Below, piece by piece: positions 62,686-64,000 of a DNA stretch of 64,000 bases. Numbering within the stretch: the stretch's first letter is position 1; each line of letters starts with the position of its first letter. The notes beneath the pieces are model-generated. The model made no database searches, was not told the origin of the DNA, and saw nothing but the letters and a program-made list of their open reading frames with translations. The position numbers and the translations under genes were made by a program. Origin of the DNA: RZYX01 sp036654375. Its GTDB lineage: Bacteria; Bacillota; Clostridia; Oscillospirales; Acutalibacteraceae. The stretch lies in NCBI GenBank assembly GCA_036654375.1, contig JAVVSD010000003.1, positions 62,001 to 126,000 of the forward strand. Direction: 5' to 3'.

Positions 62686-63210
62686 TTAATTTGTGTTGAT
62701 TTCTTTTTTGCCTTTTGCATCCATTTTTGCAAAAATCTTTTTTTCTAAATTCCTTCGTCTTTTAAAAGATTTTACATTTCGCTCTTCCATTGCAAATGGC
62801 ATGACATAGACAGAAACCCATCCAGCAAAATTTGCACCCCAGATGTCTGTAAAAATCTGGTCGCCTATCATTGCAATTTGACGAGGCTTTAGGCCAAGTA
62901 CACGCTGGGTTCTTATGTATGCTGAAACGAGAGGCTTGCACGCCATTGCGACGAACTCTATGTTGTCAAGCAGCTTTGCAAATCGTCCTGCCCGCGCCTT
63001 GTTTCCGTTTGATAGGATTATGACCTTAAATCCTGCCTGCTTGACCATAGCTATCCATTCAACTACACCCTCAAGCGGAATATCTGTATGGTCATGTGCT
63101 GTGGTGTTGTCAAGATCAACTGCGACTCCACGAACTCCCATTTTTTTTAAATCCTCAACAGTAATCTGTGATATGCCTTCAAACCTGTATTGTGGATATA
63201 GAGATAACAT
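62686..63210 (-). CDS. YqeG-family HAD phosphatase
   Basis: A 174-residue HAD-superfamily IIIA protein. The ATG at 63210 follows AAAGGAGG. Motifs: VAVDLDNTTAHD (motif I nucleophile Asp), VIILSNGNK (motif II), a Lys in CKPLVSAYIR, and MIGDQIFTDIWGAN (motif IV). YqeG proteins are conserved in Firmicutes; the substrate is not settled. It is upstream of pepP with a 15-base gap. Confidence 0.93.
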   Translation of the reverse strand: MLSLYPQYRFEGISQITVEDLKKMGVRGVAVDLDNTTAHDHTDIPLEGVVEWIAMVKQAGFKVIILSNGNKARAGRFAKLLDNIEFVAMACKPLVSAYIRTQRVLGLKPRQIAMIGDQIFTDIWGANFAGWVSVYVMPFAMEERNVKSFKRRRNLEKKIFAKMDAKGKKEINTN

Positions 63211-63442
63211 TATAACATCCTCCTTTTTAAAGGTGTCATTTAAAATTACCATATAATTATGAATTTTTCTCTTTTGAAACATCATTCAAGATTTATATTT
63301 TACCCAAAAGTTAACGAAACATAATTTTTTCTTTTTTTCAAACAAATATTTTTCTGTGGCACTAAACTTTTAAAAAAATCATAAACCCTTTATATATTCC
63401 CTTACATGGCGATGGTTTTAAAGCCCACAAAAAAATTCAAAA

Positions 63443-63464
63443 GCGGCACTCATTTGAATGCCGC
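63443..63464 (-). terminator. Terminator of rpsU
   Basis: GCGGCATTCA-AA-TGAGTGCCGC on the minus strand (one G-U) followed by TTTTGAATTTTTTT, 13 bases after the rpsU stop. Confidence 0.88.
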
Positions 63465-63477
63465 CTCAATGCATAAT

Positions 63478-63654
63478 TTACTTGAATTTGCGTTTACGAG
63501 CTGCCTCTGACTTCTTCTTTCTTTTTACAGAAGGCTTTTCATAATGCTCTCTCTTACGGACTTCCTGGATAACGCCATCTCTGGAAGTCTGTCTTTTAAA
63601 GCGCTTGAGTGCGCTATCTAAAGATTCATTGTCTTTAACTTTTACCTGGCTCAT
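63478..63654 (-). CDS. rpsU: 30S ribosomal protein S21
   Basis: A short gene of 58 codons. It reads MSQVKVKDNESLDSALKRF, then QTSRDGVIQEVRKREHYEKPS, ending in a Lys/Arg-rich tail, the complete S21 sequence pattern. GGAGGGAGGG lies before the ATG at 63654. S21 binds the 3' end region of 16S rRNA and helps start translation. It has its own terminator. Confidence 0.97.
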   Translation of the reverse strand: MSQVKVKDNESLDSALKRFKRQTSRDGVIQEVRKREHYEKPSVKRKKKSEAARKRKFK

Positions 63655-63802
63655 TGATATATTCCCTCCCTCCGCTAATTCGCAGGGTAATACTTTTTAA
63701 AAAAGCCGTCCCGATATGGACTTTGTTATTATACAATAGACTTTTCCATATTGTCAAGGAAGTTTGACACTTTTATTGTTAACAAAATATAAACAGTACC
63801 CA

Positions 63803-64000
63803 TTATTGCTGCTTATTTTCAAGATAAATGCTTGTACTTGGGAATGCAAACGATGCTTTTTCTTTTTCCACTATTTCTTTTATTTTAATATTTATCTCGT
63901 CATTGATAGCAAGATATTTGTCGTAATCTGTTGTCTTTGTAAAATACATGATCCTAATTTGCAGACTGCTTTCTGAAAATTCTTCAAAACAGACTGTAAT
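63803..64000 (-). CDS. Small-conductance mechanosensitive channel (MscS family), C-terminal end only
   Basis: The frame runs from the right edge to the stop at 63805-63803, giving the last 65 residues. SSLQIRIMYFTKTTDYDKYL, then a helix INDEINIKIKEIVEKEK, then FAFPSTSIYLENKQ is the typical C-terminal cytoplasmic domain of MscS-type channels, which open under membrane tension. The start and membrane segments are outside the window. The bases 63655-63802 hold no other gene. Confidence 0.85.
   Translation of the reverse strand: MTVCFEEFSESSLQIRIMYFTKTTDYDKYLAINDEINIKIKEIVEKEKASFAFPSTSIYLENKQQ

Noticed and set aside
1..64000. rRNA, tRNA and CRISPR arrays
   Set aside because: No tRNA-like cloverleaf with GTTCRA arm, no rRNA segments and no regularly spaced repeats were seen on either strand; tRNAs could still be missed by eye.

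Overview
The window is a low-GC, chromosome-like stretch from a spore-forming clostridial Firmicute. The evidence is a SpoVT-type AbrB regulator, a GlgC/GlgD glycogen operon, a T-box leader, a TPP riboswitch with an ECF thiamine transporter, DUF951 and CD1247-like proteins, and strong AGGAGG-type ribosome binding sites throughout. Species and family cannot be fixed from sequence alone. At least ten genes appear to start with TTG; their starts were chosen by Shine-Dalgarno position.

Positions 1-9520 form an AT-rich accessory island. On the minus strand lies what looks like a lactococcin-972-type bacteriocin/export locus in two related cassettes. Each has a small secreted peptide, one or two membrane-anchored proteins of one paralogous family, and a large multi-pass permease-like protein (DUF1430-like). 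The left cassette runs off the window. Next come a VanZ-like protein with a secreted protein (minus), then a coupled pair of unknown genes, one secreted and one cytosolic (plus). Three copies of a hairpin-bearing repeat (about 5990, 7484 and 9320) separate these modules. The third is followed by what reads as the first 25 codons of a MobV/Pre-type mobilisation gene, so the island was probably shaped by mobilisable elements.

From 9.7 kb on, the content is housekeeping. It runs: leuB and a DUF975-like membrane protein; glgB-glgC-glgD-glgA; uppP; an XRE regulator; a histidine phosphatase; and a leucine T-box with leuA. A membrane protein paired with a zinc-ribbon/TPR protein follows, then TPP riboswitch-thiT, typA, a TIM-barrel amidohydrolase, a repeat-rich intergenic stretch and an EF-G-like paralogue. 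After an SDR protein and spoVT comes a seven-TM protein that looks like a Pyr4/PaxB-type membrane terpene cyclase, divergent from a TetR regulator. The last part holds nadABC, an MFS transporter, DUF951-prfA-sua5-coaE-SLT-M18 peptidase, a regulator plus MATE transporter, hisS-aspS, and a shape/division cluster (nudix-maf, mreBCD, mrdA, minD, mgsA). It ends with efp and a CD1247-like protein, pepP, yqeG, rpsU and the end of an mscS-like gene.

The most unusual parts are the duplicated bacteriocin-like locus with its anchored protein family, the repeat-delimited modules with the relaxase relic, and the terpene-cyclase-like gene. The minD gene is also notable because it has neither minC nor minE beside it. 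No rRNA, tRNA or CRISPR array was seen.
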